Positions 55,358 through 63,185 of a stretch of DNA of 64,000 nt are shown here, piece by piece; the first letter of the stretch is position 1; every line of letters begins with the position of its first letter. The translations under genes and the position numbers were made by a program. Location: NCBI GenBank assembly GCA_963735065.1, contig CAVTJL010000004.1, positions 1,240,001 to 1,304,000 of the forward strand, read 5' to 3'. The notes under the pieces were generated by a model that did not search any database, was not told the origin of the DNA, and was given only the letters and a program-made list of their open reading frames with translations. The DNA comes from CAVTJL01 sp963735065. Lineage in GTDB: Bacteria > Pseudomonadota > Alphaproteobacteria > Geminicoccales > Geminicoccaceae.

Positions 55358-55588
55358 CTAGGTCAGGTAGGTGAGGACGTGGCTCGCGGCCGTGGTGGCG
55401 CCGTCGAGCATCGCGTAGCCATTCGGACCCGGGAGCCAGGGCCGCCACAGCCACGCGAGGATGTGGGCGACCACCGCCACACCCACGAAGATCGCGAAGC
55501 TGCGCATGAAGATCGCGTGGAACTCACGCGCCTCCAATTCCGTCAGACCGGTCAACGAGCCGGTCGGTCGTTCCACCTGGGTAGCCAC
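55358..55588 (-). CDS. pufB: Light-harvesting LH1 beta polypeptide PufB
   Basis: A 76-residue antenna beta subunit, partner of PufA. It has the polar N-terminal part TELEAREFHAIFMRSFAIF, one TM helix and the chlorophyll His in VVAHILAWLWRPWLPG. It is a little longer than most beta chains because of a C-terminal tail (ATTAASHVLTYLT). The start is a GTG with a strong GGAGGATAAGA site. A 124-bp leader separates it from pufQ. Confidence 0.95.
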   Translation of the reverse strand: MATQVERPTGSLTGLTELEAREFHAIFMRSFAIFVGVAVVAHILAWLWRPWLPGPNGYAMLDGATTAASHVLTYLT

Positions 55589-55712
55589 TCTTATCCTCCG
55601 TACGCTCCGCCTTGCGGCGAATTCCGCGCCATCCCGCGCGGCGGGTATCGCCCCCGATGCCCTTATCGGCCGATCGGCCGCCCGGCATCGACGGACGAAT
55701 CCTGAAAACGGG

Positions 55713-55940
55713 TCAGCCCATGAACGCGTAGGCGGTGCAGGTTCCAGCGGCGACGCGTGCCTCGCCGACGATCGACCGCCGGACGCCCTGACGCACCGCC
55801 AAGCTCCGCCGGTGCCGTGGCAGAAGCCGCGACACGGTGACCGCGACCAGGAAGACCGCGAAGCTCAGCGCGTAGTAAAGGCGCGCCTCGATCTGCTCCT
55901 CCCGCCGAAATCGTGACAGCGAGCCACCCGAGTTCACCAT
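55713..55940 (-). CDS. pufQ: PufQ-like protein
   Basis: A 75-residue protein with one TM helix (RLYYALSFAVFLVAVTVSRLLP) between bchZ and pufB, the usual site of pufQ. PufQ is needed for normal bacteriochlorophyll formation, perhaps as a carrier of intermediates. The charged start RREEQIEARLYYALSF and the end YAFMG match what I know of the family, but sequence conservation is low, so context weighs heavily. Its ATG lies 73 bases after bchZ. Confidence 0.8.
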   Translation of the reverse strand: MVNSGGSLSRFRREEQIEARLYYALSFAVFLVAVTVSRLLPRHRRSLAVRQGVRRSIVGEARVAAGTCTAYAFMG

Positions 55941-56013
55941 CAGAGCTCTCCCGTCTCAAAATGCGAGGCCACGCCAAATAATGCGCGGGTCGCAGGGGTA
56001 ACCGGTTTCCGCC

Positions 56014-57477
56014 TCATGCCGCCCGAGCCTCGGACAGTGAGGCCCGCGCCCGCGCCACCAGGGCAGCGCTGACCCGCTCCTCTCCGGCCGCGCGCGCCTC
56101 GCGCTCGGCCAGATCGCGCAGGCGCTTGGCAGCCGAGATCCGGACGAGGAAGGGCTGGGTCTCGACATAGTCGTCGAGCAGGGCCTGGGCCTCGTCGTCC
56201 CAGGGACGTGCCGCCAGGGCGCCGAGCCGGGACGGCGTCGCCTCGACCCGGTCGAGATCGGTGCCCAAGGGCAGGATGTGGAAAAGCGCGTCGAACAGCG
56301 CGTTGCAGAATTCCTGGATGACGTAGGTGGCGCCGGCATAGCCCATGAAGGGTGTGCCCGTGGCACGGCGAATGATCGCGCCGGGAAACGAGGCCGGGAT
56401 GTACATGCACCTGGCCCCAATCTCGGCTGCATACATCCGCTCATTGTAGGAGCCGAACAGCACCAGAGGCGGTGTCTTCTTCAGCGCTTCCCTGACCTTC
56501 GCATTGTCCGGCTTCACGCCGGCCTTCCGCGGGATCGCGAAGGCGCAGGGGATGCCCATCTCGCCTTCAAGAAACTTGCGCAGACCACGGGTGTAGGTGT
56601 CGGTGGCGACGACGGCAAAGGAGGCCGTGGCGAAGAAGTCCTGGGTGACGCTGCGCCAGAGATCCCAGATCGGCTTGATCGTCGTGTGCTTCTCACGCTC
56701 GATGAAAGGCTGCGGGTCGACGCCTACGAGCTCGCCCAGCTTCTCGAGGAAGGCGGTCGTGGAGAATAGGCCGATCGGAGCCTGGAGATAGGGGCGGTCC
56801 AGCTCCTCGCAGAGCTTCCGTCCGAATTCCCGATACATGCAGACATTGACGTCCGCGTCGGCGAGCTTCGGCACGTCCTCGATATGGGCGCCGAGCGGGA
56901 AGGTGAGATTGACCTCGCAGCCGATGCCCTCGACCAGGCGGCGGATCTCGGCCACGTCGGAGGGCATGTTGAAGGTGCCGTAGATCGGGCCGATGATGTT
57001 GACCAAGGGCTTCGAGCCCTCCGGCCGAACGATCTTCCTGCGCGCCTTGGCCTTCCTGGCCCCGAACTCCGTCCACAGCCAGTTCATCGCCCGATCGGCG
57101 CTCTGCCACTGGTCCTCGTCGATCGTGCGCGGCAGGAAGCGCAGGAGATTCGAGCCCTCGGGCGTGACGCCGCCACCGATCATCTCGGCGATGCTGCCTG
57201 TGACGACGACCGCCGGCAGATCGGGGTCCTGGGTCGCGGCGGCGCGCCTGAGAGCGCCCTCGGTGCCGCTCATCGAGAGATTGTCCTCGCTGAGCCCGGT
57301 CACGACGATGGGCAGCTCGTGTGGTGGCAGCCCGTCTGTGTAATGCAGCACGGCGGTCACCGGCAGATTCTCGCAGCCGACCGGCCCGTCGATGACCACG
57401 CGCAGGCCGCGAATAGCCGTGAAGGCGTAAACGGCGCCCCAATAGCCACCGGCGCGGTCATGATCCAAGACCAGCAT
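56014..57477 (-). CDS. bchZ: Chlorophyllide a reductase subunit BchZ
   Basis: One of the two catalytic subunits of the nitrogenase-like chlorophyllide a reductase, which makes the bacteriochlorin ring. It has 487 residues. Family segments are GGYWGAVYAFTAIRG, DGPVGCENLPVTAVLHYTDG (Cys for the shared 4Fe-4S cluster), NIIGPIYGTFNMPSD and GYAGATYVIQEFCNALFD. It begins three bases after the bchY stop and ends 73 bases before pufQ, within the bch-puf superoperon. Confidence 0.97.
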   Translation of the reverse strand: MLVLDHDRAGGYWGAVYAFTAIRGLRVVIDGPVGCENLPVTAVLHYTDGLPPHELPIVVTGLSEDNLSMSGTEGALRRAAATQDPDLPAVVVTGSIAEMIGGGVTPEGSNLLRFLPRTIDEDQWQSADRAMNWLWTEFGARKAKARRKIVRPEGSKPLVNIIGPIYGTFNMPSDVAEIRRLVEGIGCEVNLTFPLGAHIEDVPKLADADVNVCMYREFGRKLCEELDRPYLQAPIGLFSTTAFLEKLGELVGVDPQPFIEREKHTTIKPIWDLWRSVTQDFFATASFAVVATDTYTRGLRKFLEGEMGIPCAFAIPRKAGVKPDNAKVREALKKTPPLVLFGSYNERMYAAEIGARCMYIPASFPGAIIRRATGTPFMGYAGATYVIQEFCNALFDALFHILPLGTDLDRVEATPSRLGALAARPWDDEAQALLDDYVETQPFLVRISAAKRLRDLAEREARAAGEERVSAALVARARASLSEARAA

Positions 57478-57480
57478 GCC

Positions 57481-59013
57481 TCAGGCCCCCACCGCATCGG
57501 CGAGCACCGCCTTGGCCTTGGCCTCGCGGGCCTTCCTGTTGCGCTCCTTGGCGGCGCTGTGCGCCTCCGGCACGCCCCTCCAGCCATAGCCGGCCGCCTC
57601 GCCGCTGCCGACGCCGCCGAAGAACTCGACCATGCGGCCGAAATTGGCGCGGCCCCGGGTCTGAGCGGCGACGATGCCGGCGAGCGCTCCGGCCCCGGCC
57701 GGCCCGAACAGAGGCCGGGCGGAGACCATGTTGGTGAAGTAGATGCCAGGGATGCCCAGCTCCTTGGCCTTCTGCACCAGGGGCGTTGTGCCGATGGCGA
57801 GGTCCGGGCGCGCATCGCGCATGGCGGCGATGTCCTGCTCGATCGAGGCCCGGTACTGCACATGCGTGCCCCTGGCCTCGAGCCAGTCTCGGTCGGCATC
57901 GCTCCACTCGGTCCGCGGGCAGGCGGTGCCGACATAGGGCACCTCCGCCCCGGCCTCGATCAGCAGGCGTGCCACCAGGAGCTCCGAGCCCTCGTAGCCC
58001 GCGACCGTCACCCGGGCCTTGATCGGGCTCGCCTCGAGGGCGGCCTGGATCGCCGGCAGCGCCTTCGCCTTGGCCGTGTCGATCCGCTCGGCCGGCACAT
58101 TGGCCGCCTTGCCGATGGCCTCCAGCCAGGCTGCCGTGCCATCGACACCGACCGGCCCCGAGCCCACGACCGGCCGACCGGCGGCGTGCAGCTCGCGGAT
58201 CGAGGCGGTGTAGAAGGGATGGATCGCCGCGCCGACGACGCAGTCCAGCGCCGCGTAGAGGTCACGCCATTCGCGGGACGGCAGCTGGGGCGCCACCGTC
58301 AGCCCCATGGGCTGCAGCAGGGCGCCGACGCCGACCGGGTCGGCCGGGAACAGCTCACCGATCAGCGTCACGCTCGGGCCGTCACCCGCCTGCCCACGCG
58401 GCCGCTGCACGGGCCCCTGCTGCGCCTCTGTCCGGGCATAGCGCAGCATGGCGCCCGCCAGCACGTCCTTGGCCTCGGCATGGGTCGGCACACCGAAGCC
58501 CGGCACGTCGATGCCGATGATCCGGACCCCGTCGATCTCCTTCGGCAGCCGGTCGAGCGGCACGCCCGATGCGGTCGGCACGCAAAGATTGATGATGACG
58601 ACCGCGTCGTACTCGGCCGGCCGTGCGGTCTCGATCACCGCCTTCCTGATGTCCTCGTAGAGCTGGCCGGTGACCAGCGTCTCGGAATCGAACGGCACAT
58701 AGCCGACCGTCCGCCGCGCCCCATAGAAATGCGAGGTGAAGGTGAGGCCGTAGACGCAGCAGGCCGAGCCCGAGAGGATCGTGGCCGTGCGGCGCATCCG
58801 CAGGCCGACGCGCAAGGAGCCGAAGGCCGGGCACATGGATTGCGGCTGATCGTGCGGACCCTTGGGATAGTCCGCCGCGAGCGTCTCCATGGCCGAGCTC
58901 TTGCCGGCTGCTTTGGCGGCCTCCAGCATCGTCTCGCGTCCGCCGTGACAGCCGCTGCCGACTGCTGCCGCAGGAGCCGGCTTGCGCTGGAGGTCGAGGG
59001 TGATGGTGCTCAC
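57481..59013 (-). CDS. bchY: Chlorophyllide a reductase subunit BchY
   Basis: Second catalytic subunit of chlorophyllide a reductase, forming a heterotetramer with BchZ that is reduced by BchX. It has 510 residues. Features are SGCHGGRETM, MCPAFGSLRVGLRM, GSACCVYGLTFTSHFYGARR with cluster and substrate region cysteines, and VPFDSETLVTGQLYEDIRK. A C-terminal Ala/Lys-rich tail (NRKAREAKAKAVLADAVGA) is slightly longer than usual. bchX ends 14 bases upstream. Confidence 0.97.
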   Translation of the reverse strand: MSTITLDLQRKPAPAAAVGSGCHGGRETMLEAAKAAGKSSAMETLAADYPKGPHDQPQSMCPAFGSLRVGLRMRRTATILSGSACCVYGLTFTSHFYGARRTVGYVPFDSETLVTGQLYEDIRKAVIETARPAEYDAVVIINLCVPTASGVPLDRLPKEIDGVRIIGIDVPGFGVPTHAEAKDVLAGAMLRYARTEAQQGPVQRPRGQAGDGPSVTLIGELFPADPVGVGALLQPMGLTVAPQLPSREWRDLYAALDCVVGAAIHPFYTASIRELHAAGRPVVGSGPVGVDGTAAWLEAIGKAANVPAERIDTAKAKALPAIQAALEASPIKARVTVAGYEGSELLVARLLIEAGAEVPYVGTACPRTEWSDADRDWLEARGTHVQYRASIEQDIAAMRDARPDLAIGTTPLVQKAKELGIPGIYFTNMVSARPLFGPAGAGALAGIVAAQTRGRANFGRMVEFFGGVGSGEAAGYGWRGVPEAHSAAKERNRKAREAKAKAVLADAVGA

Positions 59014-59027
59014 CGCCGCCTACCCCC

Positions 59028-60047
59028 TCAAGCCGCCTCGTAGATCACTTCGAGCGACGGCTTTTGGGTCACGGAGGTGCCGCACATGTCCTCGATGCTG
59101 GCCGGCTGCAGCTTGTAGCCGCGACCCACGGCCTCGCCCTTGAAGAGGCCCAGCAGATCGTCCTGGCTCAGCGGGTTGGGGCGGACCGGCGGGGCGTCGG
59201 CGGCAGCTTGGGCCAAGCCCTCGAACATCGGCGCCCAACGGCCGCCGGGGATGCCGATGATCTCGTAATTGGCGCTCTTGCGGCGGATGTCCTCGTCGGC
59301 CGGGATCGCCGCCAGGATCGGGATGCCGACGGCCGACGCGAAGGCCTGGGCCTCGCCGGTGCCGTCATCCTTGTTGATGACGAGCCCGGCGACGCCGACA
59401 TTGCCGCCCATCTTGCGGAAATAGTCGACCGCCGAGCAGACATTGTTGGCGACATAGAGCGACTGCAGGTCGTTCGAGCCGACCACGATCACCTTCTGGC
59501 ACATGTCCCTGGCGATCGGCAGGCCGAAGCCACCGCAGACCACGTCGCCCAGGAAATCCAGGAGGACATAGTCGAAGCCCCACTCGTGGAAGCCCAGCTT
59601 CTCCAAGAGCTCGAAGCCGTGGATGATGCCGCGCCCACCGCAGCCGCGGCCGACCTCGGGGCCGCCCAGCTCCATCGCGAACACGCCATCCCGCTTGAAG
59701 CAGACGTCGCCGATCTCGACCTTCTCGCCGGCGAGCTTCTTTCTCGAGCTGGTCTCGATGATCGTCGGGCAGCTGCGGCCGCCGAACAGCAGGGAGGTGG
59801 TGTCGCTCTTGGGGTCGCAGCCGATGAGCAGGACACGCTTGCCCTGCTGGGCCATCATGTAGCTCAAGTTGGCGAGCGTGAAGCTCTTGCCGATGCCGCC
59901 CTTGCCGTAGATCGCGATGACCTGCGTCTCCTTGGTCGGCGGCGCGCTGTGGGCGGGGTCGGGCTCGATCGCGGCTTCCGCTCTCAGCTGGTCGGGGGTG
60001 CTGAGGGCTGCCTTGAGCGCGTCGGACACTCCGCAGGGCGCATTCAT
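59028..60047 (-). CDS. bchX: Chlorophyllide a reductase iron protein BchX
   Basis: NifH-like ATP-dependent reductase that passes electrons to BchYZ. It has 339 residues. The P-loop is IYGKGGIGKSFTLANLSYMM, the switch region GCDPKSDTTSLLFGG, and the two 4Fe-4S ligands sit in GRGCGGRGI and GDVVCGGFG. An N-terminal extension of about 40 residues before the P-loop is usual for BchX and separates it from BchL. The ATG at 60047 overlaps the bchC stop (ATGA). Confidence 0.97.
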   Translation of the reverse strand: MNAPCGVSDALKAALSTPDQLRAEAAIEPDPAHSAPPTKETQVIAIYGKGGIGKSFTLANLSYMMAQQGKRVLLIGCDPKSDTTSLLFGGRSCPTIIETSSRKKLAGEKVEIGDVCFKRDGVFAMELGGPEVGRGCGGRGIIHGFELLEKLGFHEWGFDYVLLDFLGDVVCGGFGLPIARDMCQKVIVVGSNDLQSLYVANNVCSAVDYFRKMGGNVGVAGLVINKDDGTGEAQAFASAVGIPILAAIPADEDIRRKSANYEIIGIPGGRWAPMFEGLAQAAADAPPVRPNPLSQDDLLGLFKGEAVGRGYKLQPASIEDMCGTSVTQKPSLEVIYEAA

Positions 60048-60979
60048 GAGCAGGCTCTCCAATCCAAGATCATCTTGAGGCAGGCGGGGTCGCCGAAAGC
60101 GGTGCGGTAGGCGGCATCGGCGGCCGACGGCTCCTGGCGGTGCGTGATCAGCCCATCGAGCGACAGGCGACCGGTGGCGACGAGGTCCCTCACCACGATC
60201 AGATCCGAGGGCTGCCATTGGGCAGCGATGCGGATCCGGGCCTCGCGCATGAAAGCCGGCGGGAAGGTGAAGGCCAGGGGATCGCTGTAAAAGCCGGCGA
60301 GCACGATCTCGCCACCGGGCGCCAGCCGCCCGATAAGGGTGTCGAGCAGGCCGGCATCGCCACTGGCATCGCAGATGCAGCGATAGTCGCGGCGCTCGTC
60401 GGCGGCCGGGTCGACCACCCGGTAGCCAAGGCCGCCGTGCGCCCGGTCGGGGTTGCGCTCCCAGACGGTGGGCTCGCCACCCGCCACCACCGCGAGGCGG
60501 GCGAGCAGGCGGCCGAGGACGCCATGCCCGACGATCAGGTCGGGCTGCGGCGTGGCCCCTGGCGCGACGTGGTAGGCGGTGGCAGCCAGTGCCAGCAGCA
60601 CACCCTGCTCGCCGAGGCTCTCGTCGATCGGCAGGGCTCGGGCACCCGGCACGACGAGGCGGGACGCGGCGCCACCGAAGAGGCCGCGCACCTCGCCGAA
60701 GCAACGGGCACCGGGGACGAAGACGAAATCGCCGACGTTCGCGCCGGAGCGCTCGCCGGCCGCGGTGATACGGCCGACCGATTCGTAACCTGGAACCAGG
60801 GGATAGCCCATGCCCGGGAAGGGCGGCATGCGGCCGGACCAGAGGAGACGCTCGGTGCCCGTGCTGACACCGCTCCAGGCGATGTCGACCACCACGTCCT
60901 CGTCACCGGCCGGTGTCAGGTCGAGCCGGCTCAGAATGAGCTGCTCCGGTTGCTGAAGCACGACGGCAACGGTGTTCAT
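60044..60979 (-). CDS. bchC: Bacteriochlorophyllide dehydrogenase BchC
   Basis: Medium-chain dehydrogenase that oxidises the 3-hydroxyethyl group of bacteriochlorophyllide to the 3-acetyl group. It has 311 residues, with SGVSTGTERLLWSGRMPPFPGMGYPLVPGYE-type start motifs (seen as STGTERLLWSG and YPLVPGYESVG), LIVGHGVLGRLLARL as the nucleotide-binding turn, and ICDASGDAGLLD. It lacks the zinc ligands of alcohol dehydrogenases, as is usual for BchC. Two PpsR-type sites lie 44-87 bases upstream, so it probably has its own repressible promoter inside the superoperon. Confidence 0.95.
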   Translation of the reverse strand: MNTVAVVLQQPEQLILSRLDLTPAGDEDVVVDIAWSGVSTGTERLLWSGRMPPFPGMGYPLVPGYESVGRITAAGERSGANVGDFVFVPGARCFGEVRGLFGGAASRLVVPGARALPIDESLGEQGVLLALAATAYHVAPGATPQPDLIVGHGVLGRLLARLAVVAGGEPTVWERNPDRAHGGLGYRVVDPAADERRDYRCICDASGDAGLLDTLIGRLAPGGEIVLAGFYSDPLAFTFPPAFMREARIRIAAQWQPSDLIVVRDLVATGRLSLDGLITHRQEPSAADAAYRTAFGDPACLKMILDWRACS

Positions 60980-61022
60980 TTGAAGGCTTGCAACCTCCCG
61001 AAGACGCTCTGGCCTGATCGAG

Positions 61023-61040
61023 TGTCAGACTAACGCGACA
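61023..61040. promoter_or_regulatory. PpsR/CrtJ palindrome 1 before bchC
   Basis: TGTC followed ten bases later by GACA (TGT-N12-ACA), in the gap between crtF and bchC. It is one of a pair separated by exactly 8 bp, the layout known for PpsR/CrtJ at bchC of Rhodobacter. Confidence 0.75.
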
Positions 61041-61042
61041 TT

Positions 61043-62224
61043 TCAGAGTGTCAATCTTGATTTACACACATGCGTCGCCCGAGCGACGACCAGCCGTGCA
61101 AGCAGTGGCGTGCTGGTCGCGATCTCGTGGACCCGATCGAAGCCCGCGGCACGGATCAGCCGCTCCAGCTCATCGACCGTGCGGGGCCGCCCACGCCCCA
61201 TGGCCAAGAGGTAGAAGGCGAAATAGGCATCGCCGATCGGCAGGGCGCCCGCCGTGCCGGACATCGGCTCGGCGATGAGCAGCACCCCGCCCACCGGAAG
61301 CGCCTCTCGGGCAGCACGCAGCAGCCTCAGCACGGCAGCGTCGTCATGGTCGTGGACCACGCGAACAAGCGAGATCACGTCGGCGCCCGTCGGCAACGGA
61401 TCGGCCAGAAAATCGGCACCCACCGCCGTAACGCGGGCGGCCAGCCCCGAGCGCTCGAAGCGCGCCCTCGCCTGCTCGGCGACCGCCGGCAGGTCGACCA
61501 TCATCAGGCTCAAGGCCGGCGTTCGGGCCGCGACGGCCGCAACGAAGCTGCCATCGCCGCCGCCGACGTCCAGCAGGCAGCGATGCTTCTTGAGGGGATA
61601 GGCGTCGAGGATCTGGTCCGCGACCAACGGCTGCGATGCCGCCATCAGCCTGGTGTAGGCGTCGACCTGAGCGGCCGTCAGGGGGGCCTGACAACGGGGG
61701 CCGGCGTAGGGCCAGTAGCGGGCGAGCTCGGTATCCCGGTGCCGTCCCCTCAGCAGGGCCACCGGATCGCGCAGGTCGTCGTAAAGCATGGGATGGTGCT
61801 CGACCATCGCCGCCACCGCCGGGTTGTCGACCATGGCAGCACCCAGCGCCCCCAGCCCGAACCGATCCCGGCCCCGGTCGGCGACCAGCCGCAGCGAGAC
61901 GGCAGCCTTGAGCAGGCGCAACGTGTCGTCCAGGGAGAGGGACAGGCGTGGTGCCAGGGCGGCTGCGGTCTGCGGCCCCTCGGCCAGGATGTCGAACAGG
62001 CGGAGGCGGACACAGGCGAGCAGGATCTGGCTGTAGACGAAGCCGGCGCAGAGGTCGAACAGGGCCCGCGTGCGCCGCCGCGCGATCGGGCGGGTGAGCG
62101 GGAACGCCGCCGCCCATCGTCGAAAGCGGGCGCTGGTGAGCAGGCGATCGCGCAGCGCCTGGGCGCGATCGAGCAAAGAGGCGCTCGCGGCCGATTCCAC
62201 GACCGAGCCGGCGGCGGGTCGCAT
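61043..62224 (-). CDS. crtF: Hydroxyneurosporene O-methyltransferase CrtF
   Basis: SAM-dependent methyltransferase that adds the methoxy group to hydroxylated carotenoids of the spheroidene/spirilloxanthin pathway. It has 393 residues: an N-terminal dimerisation and winged-helix part (YSQILLACVRLRLFDILAEGP), then the SAM fold with LLDVGGGDGSFVAAVA, MMVDLPAVAEQAR and VVHDHDDAAVLRLL, and GRPRTVDELERLIRAAGF near the end. A second PpsR site overlaps its last codons. crtE ends 17 bases upstream. Confidence 0.95.
   Translation of the reverse strand: MRPAAGSVVESAASASLLDRAQALRDRLLTSARFRRWAAAFPLTRPIARRRTRALFDLCAGFVYSQILLACVRLRLFDILAEGPQTAAALAPRLSLSLDDTLRLLKAAVSLRLVADRGRDRFGLGALGAAMVDNPAVAAMVEHHPMLYDDLRDPVALLRGRHRDTELARYWPYAGPRCQAPLTAAQVDAYTRLMAASQPLVADQILDAYPLKKHRCLLDVGGGDGSFVAAVAARTPALSLMMVDLPAVAEQARARFERSGLAARVTAVGADFLADPLPTGADVISLVRVVHDHDDAAVLRLLRAAREALPVGGVLLIAEPMSGTAGALPIGDAYFAFYLLAMGRGRPRTVDELERLIRAAGFDRVHEIATSTPLLARLVVARATHVCKSRLTL
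61049..61066. promoter_or_regulatory. PpsR/CrtJ palindrome 2 before bchC (inside crtF 3' end)
   Basis: TGT-N12-ACA (TGTCAATC...TTACA) 8 bp from the first site. It lies within the last codons of crtF, so it constrains both coding and regulation. Confidence 0.7.
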
Positions 62225-62241
62225 CGGCTCGCCCGGCAGCC

Positions 62242-63111
62242 TCAGGCGGCGCGCAGGGTCAGCTCCGCGGGCAGAAAGCGTCTCGCCTCGGCATTGATCA
62301 AGGCGCGCAGGGCAACGCGGCCGGGGCAGAGCGGGATCGACTCGACCGCCTCGGTGACGAGCTGCTCGAGCCTGGCCATGGCGCCGGGAATGCCCAGCTG
62401 CACGGCCGCGTTGGGCCGGCCCAGGACCTGGTCGCGTCCAGTCGGCTTGCCGAGATCCTTGGCATCGGCCGCGACGTCGCGGATGTCGTCGACCACCTGA
62501 TAGGCCTCACCCAGGCGCTCGCCGAGTGTCCGCCAGGGTCCCGGCCCCACGCCCGCGGCCGCCGCCCCTGCCCCGGTCGCGGCGGCGAAGAGGGCGCCGG
62601 TCTTAGCCCGCTGGTAGTCGGCGAGCACGGCGCCCGGCTCGCTCTCCCAGGCTTGGCCGGCACAGATGCCGAGCGGCATGCCGACCGAGCGGCCGACGGT
62701 CAAGAGCAGCGGCGCCAGGCGTTGCGGCAGCCCGGCAGCGCTCCGTGCCAGGGTCTCGAACGCCAAGACGATCAGGGCGTCGCCGGTCAGCACGGCGAGC
62801 GGCTGGCCGAAGGCCACGTGGACGGACGGCTTGCCTCGCCGGATGGGCGCGTCGTCGAAGCAGGGGAGGTCGTCATGAACGAGCGAGGCGCAATGCAGGA
62901 GCTCGACCGCGGCCGCGGCACCGTCCGTGATCTCGGGACGATCCTCGCCGCAGGCCGCGGCTACGGCCAGGCAGAGCCGGGGCCTGAGCCAGGCGCCACC
63001 CGGAAACACGGCGTGTCGCATCGCCGCCGCCAGCCGTGGTGGAGCGTCAGGGCCTGTCGCCTCCGCGACAGCGGCATTCAGGCTGCGCTCGATGCGCATC
63101 ATGGGATCCAT
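62242..63111 (-). CDS. crtE: Geranylgeranyl diphosphate synthase CrtE
   Basis: Prenyltransferase that makes the C20 precursor of carotenoids and of the bacteriochlorophyll tail. It has 289 residues from the ATG at 63111, which has an AGGAGAG site; an upstream in-frame ATG at 63135 would add eight residues and overlap the regulatory site. The first Asp-rich motif is LVHDDLPCFDD, the second VVDDIRD, with RRGKPSVHVAFG and GQAWESEPG between. It leads the reverse superoperon, and its promoter faces crtD across two PpsR-type palindromes. Confidence 0.95.
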   Translation of the reverse strand: MDPMMRIERSLNAAVAEATGPDAPPRLAAAMRHAVFPGGAWLRPRLCLAVAAACGEDRPEITDGAAAAVELLHCASLVHDDLPCFDDAPIRRGKPSVHVAFGQPLAVLTGDALIVLAFETLARSAAGLPQRLAPLLLTVGRSVGMPLGICAGQAWESEPGAVLADYQRAKTGALFAAATGAGAAAAGVGPGPWRTLGERLGEAYQVVDDIRDVAADAKDLGKPTGRDQVLGRPNAAVQLGIPGAMARLEQLVTEAVESIPLCPGRVALRALINAEARRFLPAELTLRAA

Positions 63112-63126
63112 GGCCGCTCTCCTGAC

Positions 63127-63144
63127 TGTAAACATTAATTGTCA
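63127..63144. promoter_or_regulatory. Imperfect PpsR-type site between crtE and crtD
   Basis: TGT-N12-TCA, one base off the consensus, spaced 8 bp from the perfect site next to it. The same 8-bp pairing is seen at bchC in this window, which raises its credit. Confidence 0.45.
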
Positions 63145-63152
63145 TTATCTTC

Positions 63153-63170
63153 TGTCATTGTTTATAGACA
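63153..63170. promoter_or_regulatory. Perfect PpsR/CrtJ palindrome between crtE and crtD
   Basis: TGTC-N10-GACA (TGT-N12-ACA) in the AT-rich divergent gap. It could repress both crtE and crtD under air. Confidence 0.7.
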
Positions 63171-63185
63171 GTCAATGACCGACCT

